In this document: positions 12,050 through 21,064 of the stretch, in pieces | How positions within the stretch are numbered: the stretch's first letter is position 1 | How the letters are laid out: every line of letters starts with the position of its first letter | Assembly: GCA_963724805.1 (NCBI GenBank) | Contig: CAVRWA010000011.1 | Coordinates: 434,001-498,000 of the forward strand | Length of the DNA stretch: 64,000 nucleotides | Origin: CAVQZA01 sp963724805 | GTDB lineage: Bacteria; Actinomycetota; Thermoleophilia; Gaiellales; Gaiellaceae | Direction: 5' to 3' | Program-made: the position numbers and the translations under genes | Notes under the pieces: generated by a model | What the model was told of the DNA's origin: nothing | The model's database searches: none | Seen by the model: only the letters and a program-made list of their open reading frames with translations

Positions 12050-13704
12050 TGGCGCGGATCAAGGACAGCTCCGTGGAGGCGGTCAAGCAGGCCGCGAGCA
12101 TCGTCGACGTGATCTCGCAGCGCACTCCGCTCCGCAAGGTCGGTGGCCGCTACACGGGGCGCTGCCCGTTTCACGAGGAGCGGACACCGAGCTTCTCGGT
12201 CAACGCGGAGAAGGGCGTCTACTACTGCTTCGGTTGCGGCGCGAGCGGCGACACGATCAAATTCGTGCGCGAGACCGAGCAGCTCGACTTCGTCGGCGCG
12301 GTCGAGTTCCTCGCCGAGCGGTTCAACGTGCCGCTCGAGTACGACGAGTCGTCACCGCAGGCCGACGCCGACCGGAAGCGGCGCGACCGGCTCTACGCCC
12401 TGCTCGAGCAGGCGACCTCGTTCTACGAGCGCTACCTCTGGGACTCGGAGGCGGGCGCTCCCGCACGGGAGTATCTGGCGGGGCGCGGGCTCGGCGAGGA
12501 GGCGTGTAGGGAGTTCCGGCTGGGGCTCGCGCCGCTCGCGCCTGCGTTGGCCCGCAAGGCGCAGGAGAAGGGCTTCACCGGGGCCGAGCTCGCGGCTGCC
12601 GGGCTCGTCGGCCGCCGCGGCAACGATTACTTCAGCGGCCGCCTCCTCTTCCCGCTCGCCGACGCGCGCGGCCGCGTGGTCGGCTTCCAGGCACGGAAGC
12701 TCCGTGACGACGATCCCCTCAAGGCGAAATACGTGAACACCCCGGAGGGCGAGCTCTTCCACAAGGGCGCGATCCTCTACGGACTGGACCGCTCTCGCGG
12801 CGCGATCGCGAAGGAGGACAGGGCGCTCGTCGTCGAGGGCAACACCGACGTGATCGCGCTGCGTCAGGCGGGGCTCGGGCCGGTCGTCGCATCGATGGGC
12901 ACGGCGCTGACCGAGCGCCAGCTGAAGGAGCTCGGCCGGCTCACGCGGACGCTCTACCTCTGCTTCGACGGCGACGCCGCCGGCGAGGCGGCGACGCTGC
13001 GGGGGATGGAGCTCGCCGCCTCACAGGGCTTCGACGTCAAGGTCGTGGCTCTGCCGCCCGGGCTCGATCCGGCCGACGCGCCCGAGGCCTTCGAGGCCAA
13101 GCTGGCCGAGGCGGAGCCGTACCTCGGATATCGCGTCCGGATCGAGGTGGAGCGGGCTCTGCCCAACCGCCAGGAGGCCTTCGTACGGGCGCGTGAGATT
13201 CTCGAGCGGTTCGACGACTCGCCCGACTTCCAGGATGCGCTGCGCTACCTCGCCGACAGGCTCGACCTGCCGAAGGAGACCCAGGCGGGTCTCGCACCGC
13301 GCCGGCAGTCGCGCGGCGCCGCCCCGGCTGCGGTCTCGCCTCGCCTGCTCGAAGCGGGAGAGCGGCTGGAGCGCGACGCGCTCGCGGGCTGCATTGCCCA
13401 CCCGGGGCTGGTCAGGGTTCTCGCCGAGCTCGGGCCCGAGCACTTCGACTCCGAGCCGGCGCGCCGCCTGCGCGACCACCTCGTCGCCGGAACTCCGCCG
13501 CCCGACGACCTCGTCCCGCTGTACGCCGAGCTGGACGCGCGCGCCGCCTCCTCGGGGATCGACGAGGAGACCGCCGAGCAGCTGCTGCTGCGGCTTCGCG
13601 AGCGCAGGCTCGAGCGAGAGCTCCAGACCGCGGACGCCGAGCACCTCCGCGACCTTCAGATCGCGCTGCAGAAGGTCCGCACGGCCTTCCGCGAGTTCGC
13701 CTGA
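12049..13704 (+). CDS. dnaG: DNA primase
   Basis: 551-aa primase that synthesises RNA primers for replication. The N-terminal CHC2 zinc finger uses C39, H42, C60 and C63 (CPFHEERTPSFS ... YYCFGCGASGD). The catalytic TOPRIM core shows LVVEGNTDVIALRQAG and the acidic CFDGDAAGEAATLRG. The C-terminal part is a helicase-interaction-like helical region (ERLERDALAGCIAHP on). The protein is somewhat short for the family, with a compact C-terminus. Translation is probably coupled to dgt (the A of the dgt TGA is the A of this ATG). Confidence 0.95.
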   Translation: MARIKDSSVEAVKQAASIVDVISQRTPLRKVGGRYTGRCPFHEERTPSFSVNAEKGVYYCFGCGASGDTIKFVRETEQLDFVGAVEFLAERFNVPLEYDESSPQADADRKRRDRLYALLEQATSFYERYLWDSEAGAPAREYLAGRGLGEEACREFRLGLAPLAPALARKAQEKGFTGAELAAAGLVGRRGNDYFSGRLLFPLADARGRVVGFQARKLRDDDPLKAKYVNTPEGELFHKGAILYGLDRSRGAIAKEDRALVVEGNTDVIALRQAGLGPVVASMGTALTERQLKELGRLTRTLYLCFDGDAAGEAATLRGMELAASQGFDVKVVALPPGLDPADAPEAFEAKLAEAEPYLGYRVRIEVERALPNRQEAFVRAREILERFDDSPDFQDALRYLADRLDLPKETQAGLAPRRQSRGAAPAAVSPRLLEAGERLERDALAGCIAHPGLVRVLAELGPEHFDSEPARRLRDHLVAGTPPPDDLVPLYAELDARAASSGIDEETAEQLLLRLRERRLERELQTADAEHLRDLQIALQKVRTAFREFA

Positions 13705-13706
13705 TC

Positions 13707-14585
13707 GTGGACGCCTACCGCACGCCCGACGAGCGGTTCGCCGGGCTCCCGGCCTGGCCCTACGAGCCGAGGTTCGTCGAGCAGGGCGGTCTGCGGATGC
13801 ACTACGTGGACGAGGGCGGGGGCGATCCTGTGCTGCTCCTCCACGGCGAGCCCACCTGGGGCTTCCTGTACCGTAAATTCGTTCCCGCGCTCGCCGCGGC
13901 CCATCGGGTCGTCTCGCCCGACTACTTCGGGTTCGGGCGCTCGGACAAGCCGCTTGATCCCGGCTGGTACTCGTACGACTCGCACTATCGGTCGGTCGAG
14001 CGGCTCGTCTGCGATCAGCTCGACCTCTCCGGGCTGACGGTCGTCGTGCACGACTGGGGCGGCCCGATCGGACTGCGGCTCGCGGTCGAGCACGAGCAGC
14101 GGGTCGAGCGCCTTGTGCTCATGAGCACAGGAGTCGGCGTCGGCGTTCCGAGCGAGGAGTGGCTCCGGTTCCGTGCGATGGTGCGCCGCGTCGGAACCGA
14201 GATCGTGCCGAGCCGCCTCGTCCAGGCCTCCTGTGCGGCGGAGCTCGCCGACGAGGTCGCCGCGGGATACGACGCTCCGTTCCCCGTGCCGGAGGCGAAG
14301 CTCGGCGTCGTCGCGTTCCCGGAGCTCGTTCCCACTGAGCCCGACCATCCGAGCGCGGCCGCGATGCTCGCGGTACGGGACGGCCTGGAGCGCTGGACGA
14401 AGCCGGCGCTCGTGCTCGCGGCCGACTCAGACCCGATCTTCTCCCTTCGCCACGGCGAGCGGACGGCTGCCCTGATTCCCGGCGCAGGGCCTGCCGAGAC
14501 CGTCCACGGCGCCGGGCACATGCTCCAGGAGGACAAAGGCGAGGAGATCGCCGCGCGGATCGCTGCCTGGCTCGTGTCCGGGTAG
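13707..14585 (+). CDS. Haloalkane-dehalogenase-like alpha/beta hydrolase
   Basis: 292-aa alpha/beta hydrolase close to the HLD-I group of haloalkane dehalogenases, which replace halogen by hydroxyl. The oxyanion segment is LLLHGEPTWGFLYR. The nucleophile elbow VVHDWGGPIG places Asp116 as nucleophile followed by Trp117, a halide-stabilising position; an acid is in LVLAADSDPIFS and His271 in HGAGHMLQED. Asp rather than Ser at the elbow separates it from esterases; epoxide hydrolases also use Asp, so the substrate is unproven. GTG 13707 begins 2 bp after dnaG and shows no clear ribosome-binding site. Confidence 0.85.
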   Translation: MDAYRTPDERFAGLPAWPYEPRFVEQGGLRMHYVDEGGGDPVLLLHGEPTWGFLYRKFVPALAAAHRVVSPDYFGFGRSDKPLDPGWYSYDSHYRSVERLVCDQLDLSGLTVVVHDWGGPIGLRLAVEHEQRVERLVLMSTGVGVGVPSEEWLRFRAMVRRVGTEIVPSRLVQASCAAELADEVAAGYDAPFPVPEAKLGVVAFPELVPTEPDHPSAAAMLAVRDGLERWTKPALVLAADSDPIFSLRHGERTAALIPGAGPAETVHGAGHMLQEDKGEEIAARIAAWLVSG

Positions 14586-14612
14586 GCGCGGCTACAATCC
14601 GGCTCGCACCGT

Positions 14613-14688
<76 letters not shown>

Positions 14689-14780
14689 CAGGGCCGGCGT
14701 CCGAGCCGGAACGGGATGAACAAGCGCGTTGGGCGTGGGCATGGTTTGAGCACCGCCAGGCATTTGCCACGGCGCTTCGT

Positions 14781-15352
14781 TCAGGAAGCCGCCGTCGGCG
14801 CGCGGAGTGCGCGTGTCCGTGCGCGAGCTTCGCGCCACCAGATGAGCTCGTAGGCGTGGAGTGTGACCCAGACGACGGCGACGAGCGTGAGTGCGACGAG
14901 CGCGCCGGCACGACAACGGCTACCGGCCACAGTAAGGCGCAGACGGCCGCGGCTATCAGGCGACCGCGGCCGAACGTGCGCGACACGCGCACCCGGAGCG
15001 GCACGTAGGCGAACAGGTAGAGCGCGGGGCCGCCGCAGAGGCCGAGCGCCGGATCGTGGCGAGCTCGTCGCCCACATCTGCGAGCGTCGTGTTCATCGCG
15101 AAGGCGAAGAGCACGATGCCGGCCACCATCGGCAGATGCAGGTAGGTATAGACATCGCGCGCAAGTGCGACGCGCTCTACGCCGCTTCGGTCGGAAAGCA
15201 TCTGCTGCCCCCGGATCGGGAAGAAGTCGAAGTACGCCAGCCAGAACGATGTCGCGACCACGAACTCGAGCACGGCCGCGACGATGACCCGGGTGCTGAG
15301 TCCGCCGTGTCTCTCGCCGAGGCCGATCGCGATGATCACGATCACTCCAGGA
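14781..15352 (-). pseudogene. Decayed fragment of an LtrA-family membrane protein
   Basis: Remnant of the C-terminal half of a 'low temperature requirement A' membrane protein. Three frames must be joined: first VIVIIAIGLGE ... WLAYFDFFP ... ARDVYTYLHLPMVAGIVLFA (to about 15060); then ALGLCGGPALYLFAYVPLRV ... AAAVCALLWPVAVVVP (to about 14910); then ALVALTLVAVVWVTLHAYELIWW to the stop at 14781. Two frameshifts and loss of the N-terminal half leave no complete product. The joins reproduce the family order (YTYLHLPM, GG-ALYL, final helix), so these are indels in one gene rather than chance matches. The neighbouring stretches 14686-14780 and 15353-15443 hold nothing recognisable. Confidence 0.75.
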
Positions 15353-15443
15353 CGCCGAGGGAACTTCGTTCTCGGACTGAGCCGTTAGTACGGGACGGTA
15401 CCGGGTTGGTTCCCTTGCACCTGAGGCTACGACGCTACCGCGG

Positions 15444-15698
15444 CTACTCGGTCGCGACGACCACGCCCGCCTCCGGGTAGAGCACGTTCCAGACGCGGAG
15501 GTAGATCTCGACCTCGATCCGGGCCGTCTCGCCCCCGCTTTCCGCCTCGAAGAGCTCGACCGTATCAGGCCCTGAGACGACCGCCTTCTGTCCGAGGCTG
15601 GTCAGGAACGAGGCGAGCCGCTCCGTGTAGGCGGGGTCGGTAAGCCGCAGATCGATCAACGCTGATTCGAGTGTCTCCCCCGAACGGGGTCGCGGCAT
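15444..15698 (-). CDS. Small hypothetical protein
   Basis: 84 aa, family not recognised. It reads as one compact alpha/beta domain: a helical part (SALIDLRLTDPAYTERLASFL) followed by strands (KAVVSGPDTVELFE, ARIEVEIYLRVWNVL). No signal peptide or membrane segment. ATG 15698 is preceded by no clear Shine-Dalgarno. It is divergent from the molybdenum-hydroxylase operon, with 96 bp between the starts. The frame stays open upstream, antisense to the FAD subunit gene, but that extension is a high-GC shadow. Confidence 0.6.
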   Translation of the reverse strand: MPRPRSGETLESALIDLRLTDPAYTERLASFLTSLGQKAVVSGPDTVELFEAESGGETARIEVEIYLRVWNVLYPEAGVVVATE

Positions 15699-15758
15699 CA
15701 CTCGTATGGGGGCTGCGTTCCCTCGAAAGGGGGAATTCCGGAGCGCCGGAAGGACGAT

Positions 15759-15789
15759 TTGACAAAATCCGCGCCGTTCTGCGTAAATC
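15759..15789 (+). promoter_or_regulatory. Candidate promoter of the molybdenum-hydroxylase operon
   Basis: A perfect TTGACA -35 box at 15759-15764 and TAAATC at 15784-15789 (19-bp spacing; GTAAAT at 18 bp is the alternative) stand just before ATG 15795. The transcript would be nearly leaderless. Confidence 0.5.
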
Positions 15790-15794
15790 GTTCC

Positions 15795-16637
15795 ATGCTC
15801 CTGCGCGAGGTCGAATACGCACGCCCCGGGTCGCTCGACGAGGCGCTGCGGATCCTCGGCGGCAACGATGGGGCCCGAGCCCTCGCCGGTGGCCAGACGC
15901 TGATCAACGTGATGAAGTCCCGTGCCGCATCGCCCGACGTGCTCGTCGACCTCGGCGGGTTGAGCGAGCTGACGGCGGTCTCGACGGGCGCGGGCGGGCT
16001 CGAGCTCGGGGCCATGGTCACCTACACACAGCTCGCATCGTCGTCGGAGGTCGAGGTCACCCGGCCGATCCTCGGCGAGGTGGCGGCGACGATCGCAGAC
16101 GTCCAGGTGCGCAACCGCGGCACTATCGGCGGCAACATCTGCTCGAACGACCCGACGAACCATCTGCCGCCTCTGCTCGTGGCGCTCGACGCGAAGATGA
16201 CGATCGCCGGGCACGGCGGCGAGCGAACCGTGAGCGCCGACGACTTCTTCCTCGGCGTGTACATGACCGCCGTCGCGACGGGCGAGCTGCTCACGAAGGT
16301 GACCGTTCCCCCGCCGGGCGGCGCGGGCGACGGGTTCGCGGCGCTCACGATCGGCACGGACGGCACGTGCATCGTCAGCGCGGCAGCCTCGGTCGCAAAC
16401 GGCGCCGCACGGATCGCGATCGGCTGCGTCTCGGGGACGCCGGTGCGGGCGACCGAGATGGAGGCGACGCTCGGCGGCGACTTCGGCGAGGGGAGCGTAC
16501 GCGAGGCCGCGAAGGGTCTCGGCGCCCGGCTGGATCCACCCGGCGACGTCCACGCGAGCGCCGACTACCGCCGCCACCTGGCCGAGGTGATGGCCGTGCG
16601 CGCGGTCCTGCAGGCCGCGGAACGAGCGAGGGCCTAG
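15795..16637 (+). CDS. FAD-binding (medium) subunit of a CO-dehydrogenase/xanthine-dehydrogenase family enzyme
   Basis: 280-aa FAD subunit (CoxM/CutM type) that passes electrons from the iron-sulfur subunit to the final acceptor. FAD-binding motifs are ALAGGQTLINVMKSR near residues 32-46 and RNRGTIGGNICSNDP near 107-121. The C-terminal CO-dehydrogenase-flavoprotein domain runs to the end. ATG 15795 (MLLREVEYARP) is the usual family start; an upstream in-frame TTG falls inside the -35 box. It begins a tightly packed M-S-L operon, with 2 bp to the next gene. Confidence 0.92.
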   Translation: MLLREVEYARPGSLDEALRILGGNDGARALAGGQTLINVMKSRAASPDVLVDLGGLSELTAVSTGAGGLELGAMVTYTQLASSSEVEVTRPILGEVAATIADVQVRNRGTIGGNICSNDPTNHLPPLLVALDAKMTIAGHGGERTVSADDFFLGVYMTAVATGELLTKVTVPPPGGAGDGFAALTIGTDGTCIVSAAASVANGAARIAIGCVSGTPVRATEMEATLGGDFGEGSVREAAKGLGARLDPPGDVHASADYRRHLAEVMAVRAVLQAAERARA

Positions 16638-16639
16638 GC

Positions 16640-17119
16640 GTGGAACCTGCCGCGTCGAGCACGATCAGCGTCGAGATCAACGGCGAGCTCTACGAGCGCG
16701 AGGTCGATGCGCGCCGCCTGCTCGTCCACTTCATCCGCGACGACGCCGATCTGACCGGGACGCACGTCGGCTGCGACACCGGCAACTGCGGCGCCTGCAC
16801 GATCCAGCTCGACGGCCAGACGATCAAGAGCTGCATGATGCTCGCGGTCCAGGCCGACGGGGCGTCGATCCGCACCGTCGAGGGCCTCGGCGCCGACGGC
16901 GAGCTGAACGCGCTCCAGCAGTCGTTCAGCGACCACCACGCGCTCCAGTGCGGCTACTGCACCCCCGGGATGCTGATGAGCGCGAGCCATCTGCTCGAGC
17001 AGAACCCGCATCCGACCGAGGAGGAGATCCGCAAGGCGCTGCAGGGGAACATCTGCCGATGCACCGGCTACGTGAACATAGTCGAGGCCGTGAAGGCGGT
17101 CGGGGAGGCACGCTCGTGA
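16640..17119 (+). CDS. [2Fe-2S] (small) subunit of the molybdenum hydroxylase
   Basis: 159-aa subunit with two [2Fe-2S] clusters that carries electrons from molybdopterin to FAD. The plant-ferredoxin-like N-terminal domain has GCDTGNCGACTIQLDG and a following cysteine (KSCMML). The C-terminal four-helix domain has CGYCTPGM and CRCTGY. All eight cluster cysteines expected of CoxS/CutS are present. GTG 16640 is chosen by family length and by spacing to the upstream stop. The end overlaps the large-subunit start (GTGA). Confidence 0.93.
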   Translation: MEPAASSTISVEINGELYEREVDARRLLVHFIRDDADLTGTHVGCDTGNCGACTIQLDGQTIKSCMMLAVQADGASIRTVEGLGADGELNALQQSFSDHHALQCGYCTPGMLMSASHLLEQNPHPTEEEIRKALQGNICRCTGYVNIVEAVKAVGEARS

Positions 17120-19581
17120 GCACGACGACCATCACGACCGAGTCCGGCACCGTGCTCGAGAAGGGTGCGATCGGCCAGAGCATCCCCCGCAAGGAGGACA
17201 AGCGCCTCGTCCAGGGCCAGGGAGTCTTCTTCGACGACATCCGCCGGCACGGCACAGGCTACGTCCATTTCGTCCGCTCGCCGTACGCGCACGCGAAGAT
17301 CGTCTCGATCGACGTCAGCGCCGCGCTAGCGCTCGAGGGCGTGTACGGGACGATCACCGGCGACGAGGTCGCGATCCACACCGACCCGTTCTTCGAGATG
17401 TCGACCCCGCCCGGCGCGAACATCAAGGACTACGCGCTCGCCGTCGGCAAGGTGCGGTTCCAGGGCGAGCCGGTTGCAGCCGTCTGCGCCGTGACGCGGG
17501 AGCTGGCGCGCGACGCGGCCGAGCTCGTCGAGGTCGAATACGACCCGCTGCCCGTTCTCGTCGACGCCGAGGAGGCGGCCAGGGACGAGGTGGTCCTCCA
17601 CGACGAGGCCGGCTCGAACACCGTCTGGTCCGGCGTGTTCGACTGGGGCGACGTCGACCAGGCGCTCGCCGAGGCCGACCATGTCGTGAAGATCAAGCGG
17701 CTCCACTTCCACCGCTTCAGCTCGACCCCGCTCGAGTGCTCCGGGGCGCTCGTCGAGTACCAGCGCGGCACGGGCCAGTGGACGCTCTACTGCAACCACC
17801 AGATGCCCGGCGTCGGCGCGATCTGGATGGCGCCTGCGCTGCGCTGCGGGATCGACAAGCTGCGCTTCGTCACCCAGGATATCGGCGGCGCGTTCGGCAA
17901 CAAGATCTGCCTCCACCCGTACTACGTCGTTCTCTGCCTGCTCGCGCGGAAGCTCGGCCGGCCCGTGCAGTGGACGGAGTGGCGTACCGACCAGCACACG
18001 GCCAACGCCCACGGGAACGAACGCACGTTCCTCGACGTCGAGGTCGCGGTGAAGGCCGACGGCGAGATGACCGGCTTCAAGGTGAAGGCGGTCGACGACT
18101 GCGGCGCGTTCCCGCGCTACGAGCCGCTCGGCTGCATCATCTGGGCGCAGGTGACCCCCGGCTGCTACGCCTGGCGCAACATCCGCGTCGACTTCACGCA
18201 GGCCTGTACGAACAAGGCGCCCGTCTCGCCGAACCGCGGCTACTCGCGGATGCAGCACCTCTGGCTGACCGAGCGGATCGTCGACATCGTCGCGGCCGAG
18301 CTCGGGCTCGATCCCGTCGAGGTGCGCAAGCGCAACTACGTCAAGGCCGAGCAGATGCCCTACGAGACGCCGAACGGCTGCGTCTACGACTCCGGCGACT
18401 ACGCCCGCTCACTCGACATCGCGCTCGAGCTGATCGGGCACGACCGGCTGGAGTGGCGCCGCAAGGATGCTGCCGCGCGCGGCAAGCTGCTCGGGTTCGG
18501 GATCGGTTCGACCCTCGACTCCGGCACGAACAACTTCGGCCAGTCGCAGCTCCTCAATCCCGAGCTCCAGTTCTCCGGCAACAACGAGGCGGCGATGGTC
18601 AAGCTCGACATCTTCGGCGAGGTCGTCGTCACTCTGGGCACCGTGCCCCAGGGGCAGGGGCACGAGACGACCGCCTCCCAGGTCGTGGCCGACATCATCG
18701 GCTGCTCGCCCGAGCAGGTGCACGTCCGCCCGGGCCACGACTCGTTCTTCAACTCGAGCGCCGGCTTCTCCGGCACGTACGCGAGCCAGTTCGCGGTCAC
18801 GGGGCTCGGCGCGGTGAAGGGCGCCGCCGAGCTGCTGCGCGACGAGATGATCAAGCTCGCCGCATTCGTGTTGCAGGCGCCGGAGGATCAGATCGAGCTC
18901 GCGGACGGGACGGCGCGGATCAAGGACGGGCCGGAGGAGGCGGCGCTGCCGTTCATGGCGCTCGGCGCGATCGTGAACGCGAACAATGCGTTTCTCCCGC
19001 CGGACTTCAACCCGACACTCAACCACCGCTTCGTCTACCGGCCGTACTTCGGGGTCGTGGACACCGAGAAGAAGATGGGCAAGTTGACGCTCACCTACGC
19101 CTCCCAGATCCACGCCTGCCTCGTCGAGGTCGACCCGGAGACCGGGAAGACGGAGATCGTCGACTACGCGGCGGTCGACGACTGCGGCGTTCGCATCCAC
19201 CCCCAGATCGTCGAGGGACAGGTGCACGGCGCAACGGCGCATGCGATCGGCGCAGCGCTGCACGAGGACTTCGTCTACGACGAGGACGGGACGCTGCTGA
19301 CCCCGAACTTCTACGACTACCACGTGCCTCACACGATGGACATGCCGCCGCTCAAGACCGGCTATGTCGAGTCACCGTCGCCCGTCTCGCCGCTCGGCGC
19401 GAAGGGGATGGGCGAGGGCGGCGGCGGCGGGATCCACGCGATCTGCGCGGCGATCCAGGACGCGCTGCGCTCGGCAGGCGCGCCGATCGTCTACGACAGC
19501 TGCAATCCGTCTCACCGTGTCTGGTCGATGTTGCAGGACGCCGAGCAAACAAGGGCACTCGTGGAGGTGACGAGTAAGTGA
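17116..19581 (+). CDS. Molybdopterin-binding (large) subunit of a xanthine/CO-dehydrogenase family hydroxylase
   Basis: 821-aa catalytic subunit binding the molybdopterin cytosine dinucleotide cofactor and hydroxylating substrate with water-derived oxygen. Family landmarks are the N-terminal aldehyde-oxidase a/b hammerhead domain (IPRKEDKRLVQGQG on), the cofactor-binding segment DIGGAFGNKI, a Gln-rich loop TVPQGQGHETTASQV, and the catalytic glutamate in PLGAKGMGEGG. The loop that reads AYxCSFR in form I CO dehydrogenase, or AYRGAGR in form II, here reads SPNRGYSRM, so it is neither. CO is therefore unlikely to be the substrate; an aldehyde, purine or N-heteroaromatic is more plausible. XdhC for cofactor insertion is at 40329-41387. 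Confidence 0.9.
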   Translation: MSTTTITTESGTVLEKGAIGQSIPRKEDKRLVQGQGVFFDDIRRHGTGYVHFVRSPYAHAKIVSIDVSAALALEGVYGTITGDEVAIHTDPFFEMSTPPGANIKDYALAVGKVRFQGEPVAAVCAVTRELARDAAELVEVEYDPLPVLVDAEEAARDEVVLHDEAGSNTVWSGVFDWGDVDQALAEADHVVKIKRLHFHRFSSTPLECSGALVEYQRGTGQWTLYCNHQMPGVGAIWMAPALRCGIDKLRFVTQDIGGAFGNKICLHPYYVVLCLLARKLGRPVQWTEWRTDQHTANAHGNERTFLDVEVAVKADGEMTGFKVKAVDDCGAFPRYEPLGCIIWAQVTPGCYAWRNIRVDFTQACTNKAPVSPNRGYSRMQHLWLTERIVDIVAAELGLDPVEVRKRNYVKAEQMPYETPNGCVYDSGDYARSLDIALELIGHDRLEWRRKDAAARGKLLGFGIGSTLDSGTNNFGQSQLLNPELQFSGNNEAAMVKLDIFGEVVVTLGTVPQGQGHETTASQVVADIIGCSPEQVHVRPGHDSFFNSSAGFSGTYASQFAVTGLGAVKGAAELLRDEMIKLAAFVLQAPEDQIELADGTARIKDGPEEAALPFMALGAIVNANNAFLPPDFNPTLNHRFVYRPYFGVVDTEKKMGKLTLTYASQIHACLVEVDPETGKTEIVDYAAVDDCGVRIHPQIVEGQVHGATAHAIGAALHEDFVYDEDGTLLTPNFYDYHVPHTMDMPPLKTGYVESPSPVSPLGAKGMGEGGGGGIHAICAAIQDALRSAGAPIVYDSCNPSHRVWSMLQDAEQTRALVEVTSK

Positions 19582-20027
19582 GAGTCGAAGGAGTGAAGGA
19601 GCTCAGCGGAGCTCGCGACGTGGTCTGGAGGGTGCTCAACGACCCCGCGTCGATGGCGAAGCTGATGCCGGGGGTCGAGAGCTTCGAGGTCGCCGACGAG
19701 ACCCACTGGTCGGCGAACGTGAAGGTTCCGCTCGGGCTCGGCGGGCTCAAGATGAAGATGAACTTCGAGAAGACCGAGGAGCGCGAGCCCGAATTCGCCC
19801 GGCTCCTCGCAAAGGGCACCGGGGTCGGCGCGATCATGAATATGAACACCGCCTTCACGCTCAGCGAGGCGGGCAGCGGCACCTCGATGAAGTGGGAGGC
19901 CGACGTCAAGATCGCCGGGCCGGTGGGGTCGATGGGCCAGCGGGTGCTCCAGCCGATCATCAACCAGCAGGTCGAGAACGTCCTCACCGCCCTCGAGAAA
20001 CAGGTGAGCGAAGCGGCGGCACAGTAA
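19578..20027 (+). CDS. CoxG-like SRPBCC family protein
   Basis: 149-aa protein of the carbon-monoxide-dehydrogenase subunit G family (START/SRPBCC fold). LSGARDVVWRVLNDPASMAKLMPGV opens the domain as in CoxG, then alternating strands follow and a long C-terminal helix (MGQRVLQPIINQQVENVLTALEK). CoxG proteins accompany molybdenum hydroxylases and in some bacteria help membrane recruitment of the enzyme, though without an extra C-terminal tail here that role is open. GTG 19578 overlaps the large-subunit stop (GTGA). Confidence 0.88.
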   Translation: MRVEGVKELSGARDVVWRVLNDPASMAKLMPGVESFEVADETHWSANVKVPLGLGGLKMKMNFEKTEEREPEFARLLAKGTGVGAIMNMNTAFTLSEAGSGTSMKWEADVKIAGPVGSMGQRVLQPIINQQVENVLTALEKQVSEAAAQ

Positions 20028-20029
20028 CG

Positions 20030-21064
20030 TTGGCCGCTCCGTTCCGGATCGGCGTCATGCAGCTGACAATGGAGCCGCTCGACGAGATGCTCGAGTCGGC
20101 TCGGGTGATGGATGAGGCGGGGATGGACACGATCTGGCTCGCCGAGGCCTACCCCTGGTGGCGCAAGCACGGGATGGAGGCGCGCTCGTCGACCGTCGTC
20201 TCTGCCCTCATGGCGCAGGCGACGAAGCGACTCACGATCGGCTGGGGAATCATCTCGCCGTTCACACGCCACCCGGTGCAGGTTGCGATGGACGCGCGCG
20301 TCGTGCAGGAAGCGGCGGGCCCGGGGCGCTTCATCATCGGCTTCGGGACCTCGAAGATCTTCCTCAACAACGCGGGGATGCAGACCAACAAGACACTCGG
20401 CCCGATGCGCGATGCGGTCGAGATCGTGCGCGGTGTGCTCGGCGGCGAGGCGTTCAGGTACGAAGGGACGACGTGGAACGCGGACGTTCCTGCGCTCCAG
20501 GCCGAGGCGCACACGCCGCGCGGCGCGCCGCCGGTGTACGTCGCGGCGACTGCGCCGAAGATGCAGCAGCTCGCCGGGGAGATCGCGGACGGCTGCCTCA
20601 CGCCGTCGATCACGACGCCTGCGTTCGTCCGCTACACGCGGGGGAACGTCGCGGCGGACATCGACATCGGCTGCACCGTCGTCGCGTCGATCCACGCGAC
20701 GGACCGCGACGCGGGGCGCGACGGCGCGCGGGAGATCGCCGGCATGTACCTCGCGAACAAGGTTCAGAACATCCAGGGAGCGGCGGACACGTTGCTCGAT
20801 CTCGCGGGGCTCGAGCAGGACGAAATCCGTCCCGTCGCCGACGCGATGGAGCAGGGCGGACGCCTGGCTGCAAAGGCGAAGGTGACCGACGCGATCCTCG
20901 ACAAGTGCAAGCCGATCGCAGGCACGCCCGCCGACTGCATCGAGGCGATCGAGGAGTACCGCGACGCGGGGTGCACGCACATCATGCTCGAGCTGTGGGG
21001 CGAGAAGCGGCACGACCAGATTCGCCTGTTCGGCGAGCACGTCCTCCCGCACTTCAGGTCGTGA
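20030..21064 (+). CDS. Luciferase-like (LLM) flavin-dependent oxidoreductase, first copy
   Basis: 344-aa TIM-barrel flavin- or F420-dependent monooxygenase/reductase of the bacterial-luciferase superfamily. FRIGVMQLTMEPLDEMLESA opens the barrel, followed by GMDTIWLAEAYPWW, KRLTIGWGIISPFTRHPVQ and GRFIIGFGTSK; a C-terminal segment (GTPADCIEAIEEYRDAGCTHIMLELWG) closes it. F420-using enzymes of this type are common in actinobacteria, and the sequence alone does not decide FMN versus F420. TTG 20030, 2 bp after the CoxG stop, is the only start that keeps the first strand; ATG 20057 would cut it. It probably oxidises an intermediate downstream of the molybdenum enzyme. Confidence 0.88.
   Translation: MAAPFRIGVMQLTMEPLDEMLESARVMDEAGMDTIWLAEAYPWWRKHGMEARSSTVVSALMAQATKRLTIGWGIISPFTRHPVQVAMDARVVQEAAGPGRFIIGFGTSKIFLNNAGMQTNKTLGPMRDAVEIVRGVLGGEAFRYEGTTWNADVPALQAEAHTPRGAPPVYVAATAPKMQQLAGEIADGCLTPSITTPAFVRYTRGNVAADIDIGCTVVASIHATDRDAGRDGAREIAGMYLANKVQNIQGAADTLLDLAGLEQDEIRPVADAMEQGGRLAAKAKVTDAILDKCKPIAGTPADCIEAIEEYRDAGCTHIMLELWGEKRHDQIRLFGEHVLPHFRS

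Noticed and set aside
15444..16577. 377-codon minus frame ending in the 84-aa small protein
   Set aside because: All but the last 84 codons are antisense to the FAD subunit gene of the molybdenum enzyme.
17116..19581. Carbon monoxide dehydrogenase (form I) assignment
   Set aside because: The AYxCSFR loop required for the Cu-Mo site is absent.
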